Source: Mesorhizobium_L sp035547755 (GTDB lineage: Bacteria; Pseudomonadota; Alphaproteobacteria; Rhizobiales; Rhizobiaceae). From it: a DNA stretch of 64,000 bases. The notes under the pieces are model-generated. The model searched no databases. It saw only the letters and a program-made list of their open reading frames with translations, and was not told the DNA's origin. Location of the stretch: assembly GCA_035547755.1 (NCBI GenBank), contig DASZUG010000023.1, forward strand, positions 1 through 64,000. Reading direction: 5' to 3'. Shown here piece by piece: positions 15,860 to 24,421 of the stretch. The translations under genes were made by a program, and so were the position numbers. Numbering within the stretch: position 1 is the first letter of the stretch; each line of letters begins with the position of its first letter.

Positions 15860-18223
15860 ATGAACGTTGTCACCGATATCCTGAAATCCATGGAATATGG
15901 TCCGGCGCCTGAGGATTCGGCGATCGTCAAGGACTGGCTCAAGAAGCACAGACAAGGCTTCGGCCATTTCATCGATGGCGCCTTCACGCCGCCTTCGAAT
16001 TTGTTCGACGTCGCCAACCCGGCTTCCGGCGCGGTGATCGCGCGCGTTTCCCAAGGCTCGGAGAAAGAGGTCGATCAGGCCGTCGCGGCCGCCCGGCGGG
16101 CGCAGCCGAAATGGGCCGCCCTTCCCGGCCACGAACGCGCGAAATATCTCTATGCGCTTGCCCGCCACGTCCAGCAGCATGCCCGCTTCCTAGCGGTGCT
16201 GGAGACGATCGATAACGGCAAGCCGATCCGCGAGAGCCGCGACATCGATATTCCGCTCGTCGCGCGGCATTTCTATCATCACGCCGGCTGGGCCGAGATC
16301 CTTGCCGACGAGTTTCCGGGCGCCGCGCCGCACGGCGTCTGCGGCCAGATCATTCCGTGGAACTTTCCGCTCCTGATGCTCGCCTGGAAAATCGCGCCGG
16401 CGCTCGCGGCAGGCAACACGGTGGTGCTGAAGCCCGCCGAATACACGCCGCTCACCGCGCTCGCCTTCGCGGAGATCGCCAATGAGGCGGGGCTTCCCAA
16501 GGGCGTGCTCAACATCGTCACCGGCGACGGAACGACTGGCGCCCACCTTGTCGATCACAAGGCCGTCGACAAGGTCGCGTTTACCGGTTCGACCGAGGTG
16601 GGGCGGATCATCCGCCAGCGAACCGCCGGCTCGGGCAAGGGGCTGACGCTGGAACTCGGCGGCAAGTCGCCCTTCATCGTCTTCGCCGACGCCGATCTCG
16701 ACGCGGCGGTCGAGGGCGTGGTCGATTCGATCTGGTTCAATCAGGGACAGGTCTGCTGCGCCGGCTCGCGCATCCTCGCCGCCGAGACGATCGCGCCCCA
16801 ACTGGAAAAGCTGCTGCGCCGGCGGCTGGACAAGCTCATCACCGGCGATCCGTTGGACAAATCGACCGATATCGGGCCAATCGTCCACCCCGTACAGTTG
16901 GAACGCATCAGGACGCTGGTCGAACAGGGCGTGGCGGAGGGCGTAAAGCTCTTTCAGGGCAAGGCTCCCGAGGGCTGTTTCTTCCCGCCGACGCTGGCGA
17001 CCGAGGTCGAGCCGGCCTCGATCCTGACAAGCGAGGAGATCTTCGGGCCGGTCGTGACACTGACGCCGTTCCGCACGCCGGATGACGCCGTGGAGCTTGC
17101 CAACAATACGCGCTACGGCCTTGCCGCTTCCGTCTGGTCGGAGAACATCAATCTGGCGATCGATATCGCTGCCCAGGTGAAAGCCGGCGTCGTCTGGATC
17201 AACTCAGCCAACATTTTCGATGCGGGCGCGGGTTTCGGCGGCTACCGGGAAAGCGGTTTCGGCCGCGAAGGCGGGCGGGAAGGCATGGCCGCCTATCTGC
17301 GCACTCCCGCGCCGAAGCCGCGCAAGCCGGAGGAACAACCACCCGCTCTTATCGCCACGCCGACAGACGGGATCGTCACGATCGGGATCGACCGCACCGC
17401 AAAACTCTATGTCGGTGGCAAGCAGGCGCGCCCCGATAGCGGCTATTCCTATGCCGTCCCCGGCGTCAAGGGCCGGCCGGTCGGGCTCGCCGGCCTCGGT
17501 AATCGCAAGGATATCCGCAACGCCGTCGAGGCGGCACGGAAGGCTGGCGGCTGGGGCGCGCAGACCGGGCATAACCGCGCCCAGGTGCTCTATTATCTTG
17601 CCGAGAACCTTTCGGCCCGCGCCGGCGACTTCAGCGAGCGGCTGAAGAGCTTCGGCAAACCAAACGTCGCGGCGCGGACGGAAGTCGAGACCGCGATCCG
17701 CCGGATCTTCTGGTATGCGGCCCAGGCCGACAAGTTCGATGGCGCGGTGCACCAGACCAAATCGGCCCATGTGACGCTGGCGATGAACGAGCCGCTCGGC
17801 GTCATCGGCATCGCCTGCCCGACCGCTTTTCCTCTGCTCGGCTTCGTTTCGCTCGTCCTGCCCGCCATCGCCATGGGCAACCGTGTCGTTGCCGTCCCGT
17901 CGCAGCTGCATCCGCTCGCCGCGACCGATTTCTATCAGCTTCTCGACACGTCCGACGTGCCGGGCGGCGTCGTCAACATCGTCACCGGGGAGCGCGACGT
18001 GCTGATGAAGACGCTCGCCGAGCATGACGATGTCGAGGCGGTCTGGTATTTCGGCACCGCCGCCGGATCGAAAATGGTCGAAGAGCTTTCGGCCGGCAAT
18101 CTCAAGCAGACCTGGACGGAAGACGGCGCGGCGCGCGACTGGGCAGGAGCCGATGGCCAGGGCCGGCAATTCCTCTCCCGTGCGACCCAGGTGAAGAATA
18201 TCTGGGTGCCCTACGGCGAATGA
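15860..18223 (+). CDS. two-domain aldehyde dehydrogenase
   Basis: A 787-residue protein, about 1.6 times normal ALDH length. Residues 1 to about 490 form a complete NAD(P)+-dependent ALDH with general base Glu265 (ELGGKS), catalytic cysteine Cys300 (GQVCCAGSR) and cofactor motif PWNFP. Residues 520-787 form a second, partial ALDH domain that keeps nucleotide-fold features (FGTAAGSKMV, GGVVNIVTG) but lacks the catalytic cysteine region, so it is probably structural. It is co-transcribed with deoC (10-bp gap) and probably oxidises acetaldehyde to acetate. SD-like GAGGCCGAAGAG precedes the ATG. Confidence 0.9.
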   Translation: MNVVTDILKSMEYGPAPEDSAIVKDWLKKHRQGFGHFIDGAFTPPSNLFDVANPASGAVIARVSQGSEKEVDQAVAAARRAQPKWAALPGHERAKYLYALARHVQQHARFLAVLETIDNGKPIRESRDIDIPLVARHFYHHAGWAEILADEFPGAAPHGVCGQIIPWNFPLLMLAWKIAPALAAGNTVVLKPAEYTPLTALAFAEIANEAGLPKGVLNIVTGDGTTGAHLVDHKAVDKVAFTGSTEVGRIIRQRTAGSGKGLTLELGGKSPFIVFADADLDAAVEGVVDSIWFNQGQVCCAGSRILAAETIAPQLEKLLRRRLDKLITGDPLDKSTDIGPIVHPVQLERIRTLVEQGVAEGVKLFQGKAPEGCFFPPTLATEVEPASILTSEEIFGPVVTLTPFRTPDDAVELANNTRYGLAASVWSENINLAIDIAAQVKAGVVWINSANIFDAGAGFGGYRESGFGREGGREGMAAYLRTPAPKPRKPEEQPPALIATPTDGIVTIGIDRTAKLYVGGKQARPDSGYSYAVPGVKGRPVGLAGLGNRKDIRNAVEAARKAGGWGAQTGHNRAQVLYYLAENLSARAGDFSERLKSFGKPNVAARTEVETAIRRIFWYAAQADKFDGAVHQTKSAHVTLAMNEPLGVIGIACPTAFPLLGFVSLVLPAIAMGNRVVAVPSQLHPLAATDFYQLLDTSDVPGGVVNIVTGERDVLMKTLAEHDDVEAVWYFGTAAGSKMVEELSAGNLKQTWTEDGAARDWAGADGQGRQFLSRATQVKNIWVPYGE

Positions 18224-18271
18224 TCAGTTGTTGATCGCAACGTCATCTTGTTTGACAGGCCATGCCCCGGT

Positions 18272-19183
18272 TCAGCGCTTCGGCAGCCATTTCTTTTCGA
18301 TGCGGCAGACCATGGTGTAAGCCGGATCGAAGATATTGGCCACATCGTAGCGGACGACCTGGCCCATGAGATGGCTCGCCGCCGCGGGACTGAGGCCATA
18401 GTCGCCGGTCAGCCAGTTGAACATGTCGGTCGTCGCATGCTGCAGCGCCTGGTCGAGCGGCCGCGCATTGCCGACCGAGAAGATGTCGGTGGCGTTCTCG
18501 CCGCGCGGCCAGACGAGATTGCGGTTCTTTTCCACCGTCAGCCGCAGTTCGACCTCGAAGCACGTCTCGATGCCGGTGCCGACGATCTCGCCATCGCCCT
18601 GTTTGGCGTGGCAATCGCCAAGGAAGAACAGCGCGCCGGCCACCGCCACGGGAAACCACACTGTCGCACCCGCGCAGAAGCCGCGATAATCCATGTTGCC
18701 GCCATTCTCGGCGCTCGTTGCGGTGGAAAAAGCCTGGCCCATGGCCGGCGCCACGCCGAAGCAGCCGATCATCGGCTCCAGCGGCAAAACGAGATCCTCA
18801 AGGCCCGGAACGGCCGGATCCAACGTCGTCGTCAGTCCCTGCCGGTCGATCCGCCAGTTGATCTTGTCGCGCGGCGGCAGGCCGCGCACGAATTCCGGAT
18901 CGACGACATTGGCGGCCAGCGCGCCACGTGTCCAGCCGGTTGCCCGGATCGGCGTCATGCGCAGGATATCGACCTTGAGCGCGTCGCCGGGTTCGGCCCC
19001 GGTCACGAAAATCGGACCATTCATCGGGTTCGGCTCGGGCGCGCGGTGCACGCCATCCTTGTCGATGCCGTGGGAATCGATCGTCTCCGTGATTACGACA
19101 TCGCCGGAGGCAATGGTGAATGCGGGCGGCAGCGTGCCCAGCACATTGTGCCATTCGGTGGCGGTGAAGCGATGTGTCGTCAT
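18272..19183 (-). CDS. acetamidase/formamidase family protein
   Basis: A 303-residue FmdA/AmdA-type enzyme that hydrolyses short amides to carboxylate and ammonia. Conserved features include TIDSHGIDKDGVHR, NPMNGPIFVTGAEPGD, GNMDYRGFCAGATVWFPV and FFLGDCHAKQGDGE, which contribute metal and substrate binding in the family. The chosen ATG at 19183 removes an arginine-rich upstream extension. It is divergent from the amino-acid-type ABC transporter at 19493-22266 with a 309-bp gap, so the imported compound could be an amide or amino acid derivative. No signal peptide is present, so it is cytosolic. Confidence 0.86.
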   Translation of the reverse strand: MTTHRFTATEWHNVLGTLPPAFTIASGDVVITETIDSHGIDKDGVHRAPEPNPMNGPIFVTGAEPGDALKVDILRMTPIRATGWTRGALAANVVDPEFVRGLPPRDKINWRIDRQGLTTTLDPAVPGLEDLVLPLEPMIGCFGVAPAMGQAFSTATSAENGGNMDYRGFCAGATVWFPVAVAGALFFLGDCHAKQGDGEIVGTGIETCFEVELRLTVEKNRNLVWPRGENATDIFSVGNARPLDQALQHATTDMFNWLTGDYGLSPAAASHLMGQVVRYDVANIFDPAYTMVCRIEKKWLPKR

Positions 19184-19492
19184 GGATGATGGCGTAACCG
19201 AGCACCGCCTTTTCCGCAAGTTCGGCCGGTTATTCGGCGCAAGTGAACCATGCTCCGAGAGATGACGCGCGTGTCATGTTTTCGGGAGAACATCTCGGCG
19301 CTTGTCTTTTTGGATCGTTTGAACCACAAAGGGAAAACAAACGAGCGGAAAGCGGTCTTACGCATATCGCCGAAAATGGGAACGGGTTCGGGATGCGCCA
19401 AGGCAAGGAACCAAATCGCAGCCGCGCGGACTGAAAAAGCCAGCTGCAAAGGCAGCGGCTGGAAGATGGGATTTGAAAAGGGAGGACTTCGT
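19184..19492. other. divergent intergenic region between formamidase and ABC transporter
   Basis: A 309-bp region with no credible gene. A stem-loop CCAGCTGC-aaag-GCAGCGGCTGG at about 19438-19461, with one bulge, lies roughly 30 nt ahead of the transporter start and could be an mRNA leader structure. Promoters for both directions must lie here but are not obvious. Confidence 0.45.
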
Positions 19493-20341
19493 ATGAATTC
19501 GTGGTTGAAAAGCGTCGCTACCGTCGGAGCGGCGATCGCGTCGACGTTCGCCGTCATATCTTTTGCCGGCGCCGCAACGATCGGCAATTGCGAAGTGACC
19601 GGAACGAAGGGCTCCGTGCCCATCAAGCCGGCCATTCCCGGCCAACTGACGGTCGAGACGAACCTGCCGGCTCCGGGTTGGTGGAACGGCGATTCGCCGG
19701 ATGCCATCAAGGACGGCTATGAATATTGCATGGCGGCCAACATTGCGTACCGGGCGGGCTTGGACAAGGTGAAGGTCGTCAATGTGTCCTTCGACGCGCT
19801 GGTCGCCGGCCAGACGAAGAACTTCGATCTCGCTCTCGCCGAAATCTCCATCACGCCGGCCCGCAAGAAAGTGGTCAGTTTTTCCGTGCCCTATTTCGAT
19901 TCCGACATCGGCGTGATGGTCAAGAAAAACGAAACCTTCAACAAGGACGCGCTGAAGAATATGCGCGTCGCGGTCATGCGCGGGACGACCGGTGCGGCTT
20001 TCGTCGCCGAGCACCTGCATCCGAAGGAAGTGAAGGTCTTCCCCGACATGGGCGGCATGGACACGGCTTTGATGGCGAATCAGGTCGATGCGATCATCCA
20101 CGATACGTCGATCGTTCTGGGCGCTGCTTCGCAATCGCATGGTGCTCTGAAAGTGCCGGACCAATATCACACCGGCGAATCCTATGGTGCGCTTTATCCC
20201 AAGGATTCCCCGAACAAGGCGGCGTTTGACAAGATTATCGAATCCCTGAAGAAAGACGGCACCCTGAACAAGCTGGCGCAGAAATATCTGGCCGACGCTT
20301 GGGGAGCGGACCCGACCAAGATCCCTTACATCAAGCCTTGA
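19493..20341 (+). CDS. ABC transporter periplasmic solute-binding protein, polar amino acid family
   Basis: A 282-residue family 3 solute-binding protein. A Sec signal peptide ends near residue 28 (VISFAGAA). The mature protein has the two-lobe pattern of amino-acid binders, for example AEISITPARKKVVSFSVPYFDSDIGVMVKK, MRVAVMRGTTGAAF and QVDAIIHDTSIVLG. The ATG at 19493 follows a strong AAAAGGGAGGA. It is the first gene of a binding protein - permease - ATPase operon. The ligand is unknown; a polar amino acid or an amide derivative would fit the divergent formamidase. Confidence 0.88.
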   Translation: MNSWLKSVATVGAAIASTFAVISFAGAATIGNCEVTGTKGSVPIKPAIPGQLTVETNLPAPGWWNGDSPDAIKDGYEYCMAANIAYRAGLDKVKVVNVSFDALVAGQTKNFDLALAEISITPARKKVVSFSVPYFDSDIGVMVKKNETFNKDALKNMRVAVMRGTTGAAFVAEHLHPKEVKVFPDMGGMDTALMANQVDAIIHDTSIVLGAASQSHGALKVPDQYHTGESYGALYPKDSPNKAAFDKIIESLKKDGTLNKLAQKYLADAWGADPTKIPYIKP

Positions 20342-20364
20342 TCGCGTAAAGAGGCATCGGCCTG

Positions 20365-21507
20365 ATGGCATCAACCGATGACAGCCGGGAAGGCGGGCCA
20401 GCGGCCAGCCTTCTCGGCGGCGACCGGCACTGGAGCGCCGGAACGCCGCCTAAAGACGTGACGGGATGGTCGATCACGGCTCTGTTCGTCACCATCCTTG
20501 TTGTCTTCGCGGCATGGTCAACGCTGAGCGGCATCCATTCCGCGCTTTCTACCGTCAAATCGGAAAGCCTTATCGGCACGGCGATCCTCGTGCTTTGTGG
20601 CGTGGCGGTCCTGGCGCTTTTTCGTCCCGCCGTTCAATCCTGGCGACAAGCCCAGGAGGCGAAACGGACGTTGGCAGGCAGCGACATGGTCGGCGCACGG
20701 GTGGCGACCGCGGCTTCGCGCGAATTCGCCTATGTGACGTTCGGATATGCCGCCGTCGTCGTGATCCTGCTGGCGGTTGCGCAATTCTTCATCGCCAACA
20801 ATCTCGCGGTGAGTCAGACCTTCTTTCAGCTTTCGCTTATCGGCAGTTCCCTCGCACTCACGCTCAAGGCGTTCTGGACCAACATCTATATCTTCGTCGT
20901 GGCGGAAATCCTGGTCCTGATCTGGGGGCTCATCGTCGCCATTGCCCGGCTCCTTCCCGGCGATGCAGCGCGCCCCGTCCGGCTGATATCGACAATCTAC
21001 ACCGATATGTTCCGGGGCCTGCCGGCGATCATCAACATCTATCTGATCGGCTTCGGCATTCCGCTGACGGGGCTGCCCGTGCTCAAGGATCTGTCGCCGG
21101 AATCCTACGCTATCCTCGCGCTGACCCTCACTTACGGCGCCTATGTCGCCGAAGTCTACCGCTCGGGAATCGAGAGCATCCATTGGAGCCAGGTAGCCGC
21201 CGCCCGTTCGCTCGGCCTGTCCTATATGCAGACCTTGCGCTATGTCGTCGTTCCGCAGGCCGTGCGCCGCATCATCCCGCCGCTGCTCAACGATTTCATC
21301 GGCCTGCAGAAGGATACGGCGCTGGTCAATGTCATCGGGTCGATCGACGCTTTCAACCAGGCCAGGATCATCGCCTCCAATCATTTCAATCTTTCGCCCG
21401 TAACCACCGTCGCTCTCCTCTTCATCCTCATTACCATTCCCCAGACCCGCCTCGTCGACAGGTTGATCGAGCGCGACCAGCGCCGCATGCGCGCCGGGGG
21501 AAATTGA
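20365..21507 (+). CDS. ABC transporter permease, amino acid family
   Basis: A 380-residue inner-membrane permease. The C-terminal 220 residues are a normal HisM/GlnP-type domain with the cytoplasmic EAA loop VAAARSLGLSYMQTLRYVVVPQAVRRIIPPLL. The N-terminal 150 residues add about three membrane spans (starting near residues 40, 75 and 130), as in the longer AapM/BztC-type permeases, so it may work as a homodimer. The gap to the upstream binding protein is 23 bp and to the ATPase 15 bp. Confidence 0.9.
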   Translation: MASTDDSREGGPAASLLGGDRHWSAGTPPKDVTGWSITALFVTILVVFAAWSTLSGIHSALSTVKSESLIGTAILVLCGVAVLALFRPAVQSWRQAQEAKRTLAGSDMVGARVATAASREFAYVTFGYAAVVVILLAVAQFFIANNLAVSQTFFQLSLIGSSLALTLKAFWTNIYIFVVAEILVLIWGLIVAIARLLPGDAARPVRLISTIYTDMFRGLPAIINIYLIGFGIPLTGLPVLKDLSPESYAILALTLTYGAYVAEVYRSGIESIHWSQVAAARSLGLSYMQTLRYVVVPQAVRRIIPPLLNDFIGLQKDTALVNVIGSIDAFNQARIIASNHFNLSPVTTVALLFILITIPQTRLVDRLIERDQRRMRAGGN

Positions 21508-21522
21508 GAGGCCGCTTGCATC

Positions 21523-22266
21523 ATGGCGATGATCGAAATCCGTAACATCACCAAGAGCTATGGAGAGTTCAAAGTCTTCAACGGCCTCAGCCTCGAAGTT
21601 GAGGAGCATCAGGTCGTTTGCCTGATCGGCCCGTCCGGCTGCGGGAAATCGACCCTGCTGCGCTGCATGAATGGGCTCGAAACCATTCAGGGCGGCGAAA
21701 TCCGCATTCATGGCGACCGCATGTCGGGACCCGGGGTCGATGTCAACGCCTTGCGCCGCGACGTCGGGATCGTCTTCCAGAGCTACAATCTGTTTCCGCA
21801 CATGACGGTGCTGGAAAATGTCACGCTGGCGCCGGTCAAGGTGCTGGGCCAGAATCGGGCCGAGGCGGAAGCGAAGGCGCTTCATTTACTGAAGAGGATA
21901 GGGCTCGAACATAAGGCCAAGGAGTATCCCGACCGCCTGTCTGGCGGCCAGCAGCAGCGCGTCGCGATCGTGCGCGCTCTGGCGATGGGGCCGATGGTGC
22001 TTTTGCTCGACGAGATCACCTCGGCGCTCGATCCTGAACTGGTCTCGGAAGTGCTCAACATCGTGCGCGATCTGGCAGCCGAAGGCATGACCATGCTTCT
22101 CGCCACGCACGAAATGGGTTTCGCGCGCGAGGTCGCCAGCAAAATCTGCTTCCTCTATGGCGGCAAGGTGCATGAGGAGGGTCCGCCCTCCCGGATCTTC
22201 AGCAACCCAACCGAGGAACGGACGCGCGCCTTCCTTCAAAGGATCATCGAAGCGGGTCGTTTGTAG
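21523..22266 (+). CDS. ABC transporter ATP-binding protein, amino acid family
   Basis: A 247-residue ATPase of the GlnQ/HisP type. Walker A is GPSGCGKST near residue 39, Q-loop FQSYNLFPHM, signature LSGGQQQR, Walker B MVLLLDEITSALD and switch histidine ATHEMGF. It powers the transporter encoded by the two preceding genes. Its TAG abuts the stop codon of the oppositely oriented DUF982 gene with no spacer. Confidence 0.94.
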   Translation: MAMIEIRNITKSYGEFKVFNGLSLEVEEHQVVCLIGPSGCGKSTLLRCMNGLETIQGGEIRIHGDRMSGPGVDVNALRRDVGIVFQSYNLFPHMTVLENVTLAPVKVLGQNRAEAEAKALHLLKRIGLEHKAKEYPDRLSGGQQQRVAIVRALAMGPMVLLLDEITSALDPELVSEVLNIVRDLAAEGMTMLLATHEMGFAREVASKICFLYGGKVHEEGPPSRIFSNPTEERTRAFLQRIIEAGRL

Positions 22267-22569
22267 CTACAATGTACCCTTCGGATACGAAATCACCGTC
22301 CTGGCCCTGATTTCGATGCTGGGCATGTTCTTGTCGAAGATGTTCGTCGCCCTCGCAAAGCCAACGAACGATCGCCGGCCATCGTCGACGGCCAGCCGCC
22401 CTGCCTTGACCGCAGCGCAGGCGTTCAAGGCTGTGCGGTAAATCGGACCTCTGCGGTCGAGCGGCCAGCGATGCAGAAAGTCCATCGCATCCGCAACCGA
22501 GGATATCCGCTCCTGCTCGTCATGGAATACGACGAAGACCGGAACATCGAACTGATGTCTGGTTGTCAT
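22267..22569 (-). CDS. DUF982 family protein
   Basis: A 100-residue protein with the DUF982 pattern: an N-terminal FDVPVFVVF strand, SSVADAMDFLHRWPLDRRGPIY, then ALNACAAVKAGRLAVDDGRRSFVGFARATNIF. This family is largely restricted to Rhizobiales, often multi-copy, and has no established function. The ATG at 22569 is preceded by a strong GAGGAGGACGTG. The gene is convergent with the ABC ATPase, the two stop codons being adjacent. Confidence 0.82.
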   Translation of the reverse strand: MTTRHQFDVPVFVVFHDEQERISSVADAMDFLHRWPLDRRGPIYRTALNACAAVKAGRLAVDDGRRSFVGFARATNIFDKNMPSIEIRARTVISYPKGTL

Positions 22570-22746
22570 CACGTCCTCCTCAGGGCCCTCTTGATGGGGC
22601 TCAACATCATCGAACGTCGTTCTCGGGCAAGAGTTCCCCGACAAATCGAAGATCGAGGCGATACCATGACAGATGTTGGAAACGGCTCTTCAGGCCGCTT
22701 GAAAGGCCGACGCCTCGCGCAATTGCAGGCCCATAAGCCGGAGTCC

Positions 22747-22917
22747 CTAGCTTCGCCTCCCGCGATCGATTTGCTCTTTCTCCTTCCGGAGTTCCTCGAT
22801 CTCGCGATCGATCCGGTTCCTGGTCTCGGGATTGGTGTCCTTCTCCATTTCCGTGAGCCGATGAATATCGCTGTCGATCTCGGCCGGCGTCGGTCCAGGC
22901 GTATTGTCCTTTGGCAT
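22747..22917 (-). CDS. small hydrophilic coiled-coil protein
   Basis: A 56-residue, highly charged protein (MPKDNTPGPTPAEIDSD, then heptad-like REIEELRKEKEQIDRGRRS) that is probably a short amphipathic or coiled-coil helix. I do not recognise the family. It is supported by a strong AGGAGGTGCTCTC ribosome-binding site before the ATG at 22917 and by its position in a run of small minus-strand genes. An upstream in-frame start would only add six residues. Confidence 0.6.
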   Translation of the reverse strand: MPKDNTPGPTPAEIDSDIHRLTEMEKDTNPETRNRIDREIEELRKEKEQIDRGRRS

Positions 22918-23022
22918 GAGAGCACCTCCTGCCATTCAATGATAGTCCCCGCGGGAAGGTTCCGGTAGCGAATAAATGGAGTTCCGGATGGATGTGGGGA
23001 TTTCGGAAGCTACGGAACGTCG

Positions 23023-23259
23023 CTACGGAAGGTCGTATGTCGTCACGATCGACAGCGCGCCATATTGCGCCCTGACGATCGCCTTCTGCAGAGCTTGACG
23101 TCTCGCGGTAGCGGACAGGCGTTTGGCTTCCTCTACGAACGAAACGGATGCCCTGAACGCACCGCATCCAGGGCAATCGAAATGCAGAGAATCCCGAAAG
23201 GCGAGCACGGCGCGAGCAGGCTTTCTGCAAATCACGCACGCAATCCTGGCGCTTGGCAC
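23023..23259 (-). CDS. small putative zinc-ribbon protein
   Basis: A 78-residue protein with a CVICRKP motif near residue 8 and CPGCGAF near residue 29, two CxxC knuckles suggesting a zinc ribbon, followed by an amphipathic helix (FVEEAKRLSATARRQALQKA). It starts at GTG 23259, which has a strong GGAGAGGAGCC SD. The family is not recognised; it may be a small nucleic-acid or protein-binding adaptor. It is divergent to nothing obvious and lies just downstream of the NitT/TauT-type binding protein gene on the same strand. Confidence 0.62.
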   Translation of the reverse strand: MPSARIACVICRKPARAVLAFRDSLHFDCPGCGAFRASVSFVEEAKRLSATARRQALQKAIVRAQYGALSIVTTYDLP

Positions 23260-23353
23260 GGCTCCTCTCCATGCGCTGTTTGAAACAGCTAACCAGACGC
23301 GCCGTGCAATGGCAAGAGAAAGGCCTCTAAAGCCAAAGTCTGGGACATTCCAG

Positions 23354-24361
23354 CTAGTCTTGCTTGCTTCCCTGGGCTACCGGGAAAAACAAGTCGTTCG
23401 TGTTGTCGGTCGTGTTCTTCACGAGACCAGTTTCATGCATGAAATGCAGATAGGGCAGCATGTTCTTCGGCTCGGCCGTCCATATGACGTCCTTACCCGT
23501 GATGATCGCGACGATCTCCTTCTTGGACAGCGGGGTCTTTTCCTCGCTCATCCAGATATCGGCTGCCTTTTCCGGATTCGCCTTGATGAAGGCGAGGCTC
23601 TCGTTCAGCGCCTCCACGAAGGCTTTGGCGATTTTCGGATTGGCCTCGACGAATTTCTTGGAGGCCCAAGTCAAATTGAAGGTGTGGGGGCCGCCCAGGA
23701 CATCATAGCTGTTGACGACGACATGCGCCCGCTTGTCACGCAATTCGATGTTCTGGAAGGGCGGGGAGCCGAAATGCGCCGTGATCCCGGACTTGCCGCC
23801 GAGCATGGCAAGCAGCGCGTCGGGGTGCCCCATCGAAACGGTGAGTTTATCGAGCTTCTGGGCGTTCCCGGCGCCGAAGGCCTTCTTCGCCGCCATCTGT
23901 AGCGTCACGGCCTGAATCGAGGTCTTGACCGCCGGCAGCGCGATGCGATCCTTGGAGGTGAAGTCGGCCAGCTTCTTGACCTTCGGGTTGACCGATACGA
24001 GGTCGAGCGGCATGCAATCGAGCGTGCCGAGGCTTTTGAAGCCGTAATTGGTCTGGGTGCGGGACCAGAGCGTCAGCATCGGCCCGACGCCGCCCGCCGC
24101 TATATCGAGACTGCCCGAAAGCAGGGCGTCGTTCATCGCCGCGCCGCCCGTAAAGCGCAGCCACTTCGTCTCTATGTCGAGCCCTTCCTTCTTGGCGTTT
24201 TTCACCAGGAGCTTCTGGTGCTGCATGACCGAGAGCGGCAGGTATCCGACGCCGAATTCCTTGGCCAGCCTGACGGTCGTCGTATCGGCAAAGGACGCGC
24301 CCACCGATGCGGCGAGCATCGTCGCGGAAACCGCCGCAATCATCGCCATTCTTTTTTTCAT
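23354..24361 (-). CDS. NitT/TauT-type ABC transporter solute-binding protein
   Basis: A 335-residue periplasmic protein with a Sec signal peptide (residues 1-25, ending ASFADT). The NMT1/SsuA-like fold is shown by VRLAKEFGVGYLPLSVMQHQKL, TGGAAMNDALLSGSLDIAAGG and KAFVEALNESLAFIKANPEKAADIWM. Family members bind nitrate, aliphatic sulfonates, taurine, phthalate or other anions. It belongs to a three-gene transporter with the permease and ATPase upstream (24422-26099), divergent from the LysR gene and next to a TauE/SafE permease and a dicarboxylate-type operon, so an organic anion, possibly sulfonated, is the likely ligand. Confidence 0.87.
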   Translation of the reverse strand: MKKRMAMIAAVSATMLAASVGASFADTTTVRLAKEFGVGYLPLSVMQHQKLLVKNAKKEGLDIETKWLRFTGGAAMNDALLSGSLDIAAGGVGPMLTLWSRTQTNYGFKSLGTLDCMPLDLVSVNPKVKKLADFTSKDRIALPAVKTSIQAVTLQMAAKKAFGAGNAQKLDKLTVSMGHPDALLAMLGGKSGITAHFGSPPFQNIELRDKRAHVVVNSYDVLGGPHTFNLTWASKKFVEANPKIAKAFVEALNESLAFIKANPEKAADIWMSEEKTPLSKKEIVAIITGKDVIWTAEPKNMLPYLHFMHETGLVKNTTDNTNDLFFPVAQGSKQD

Positions 24362-24421
24362 GCCTTCAATCTCTCCTGTTGGTGTTTTATGCGCGGGAAC
24401 GATCTCCCCGCGCCTCCTCCC

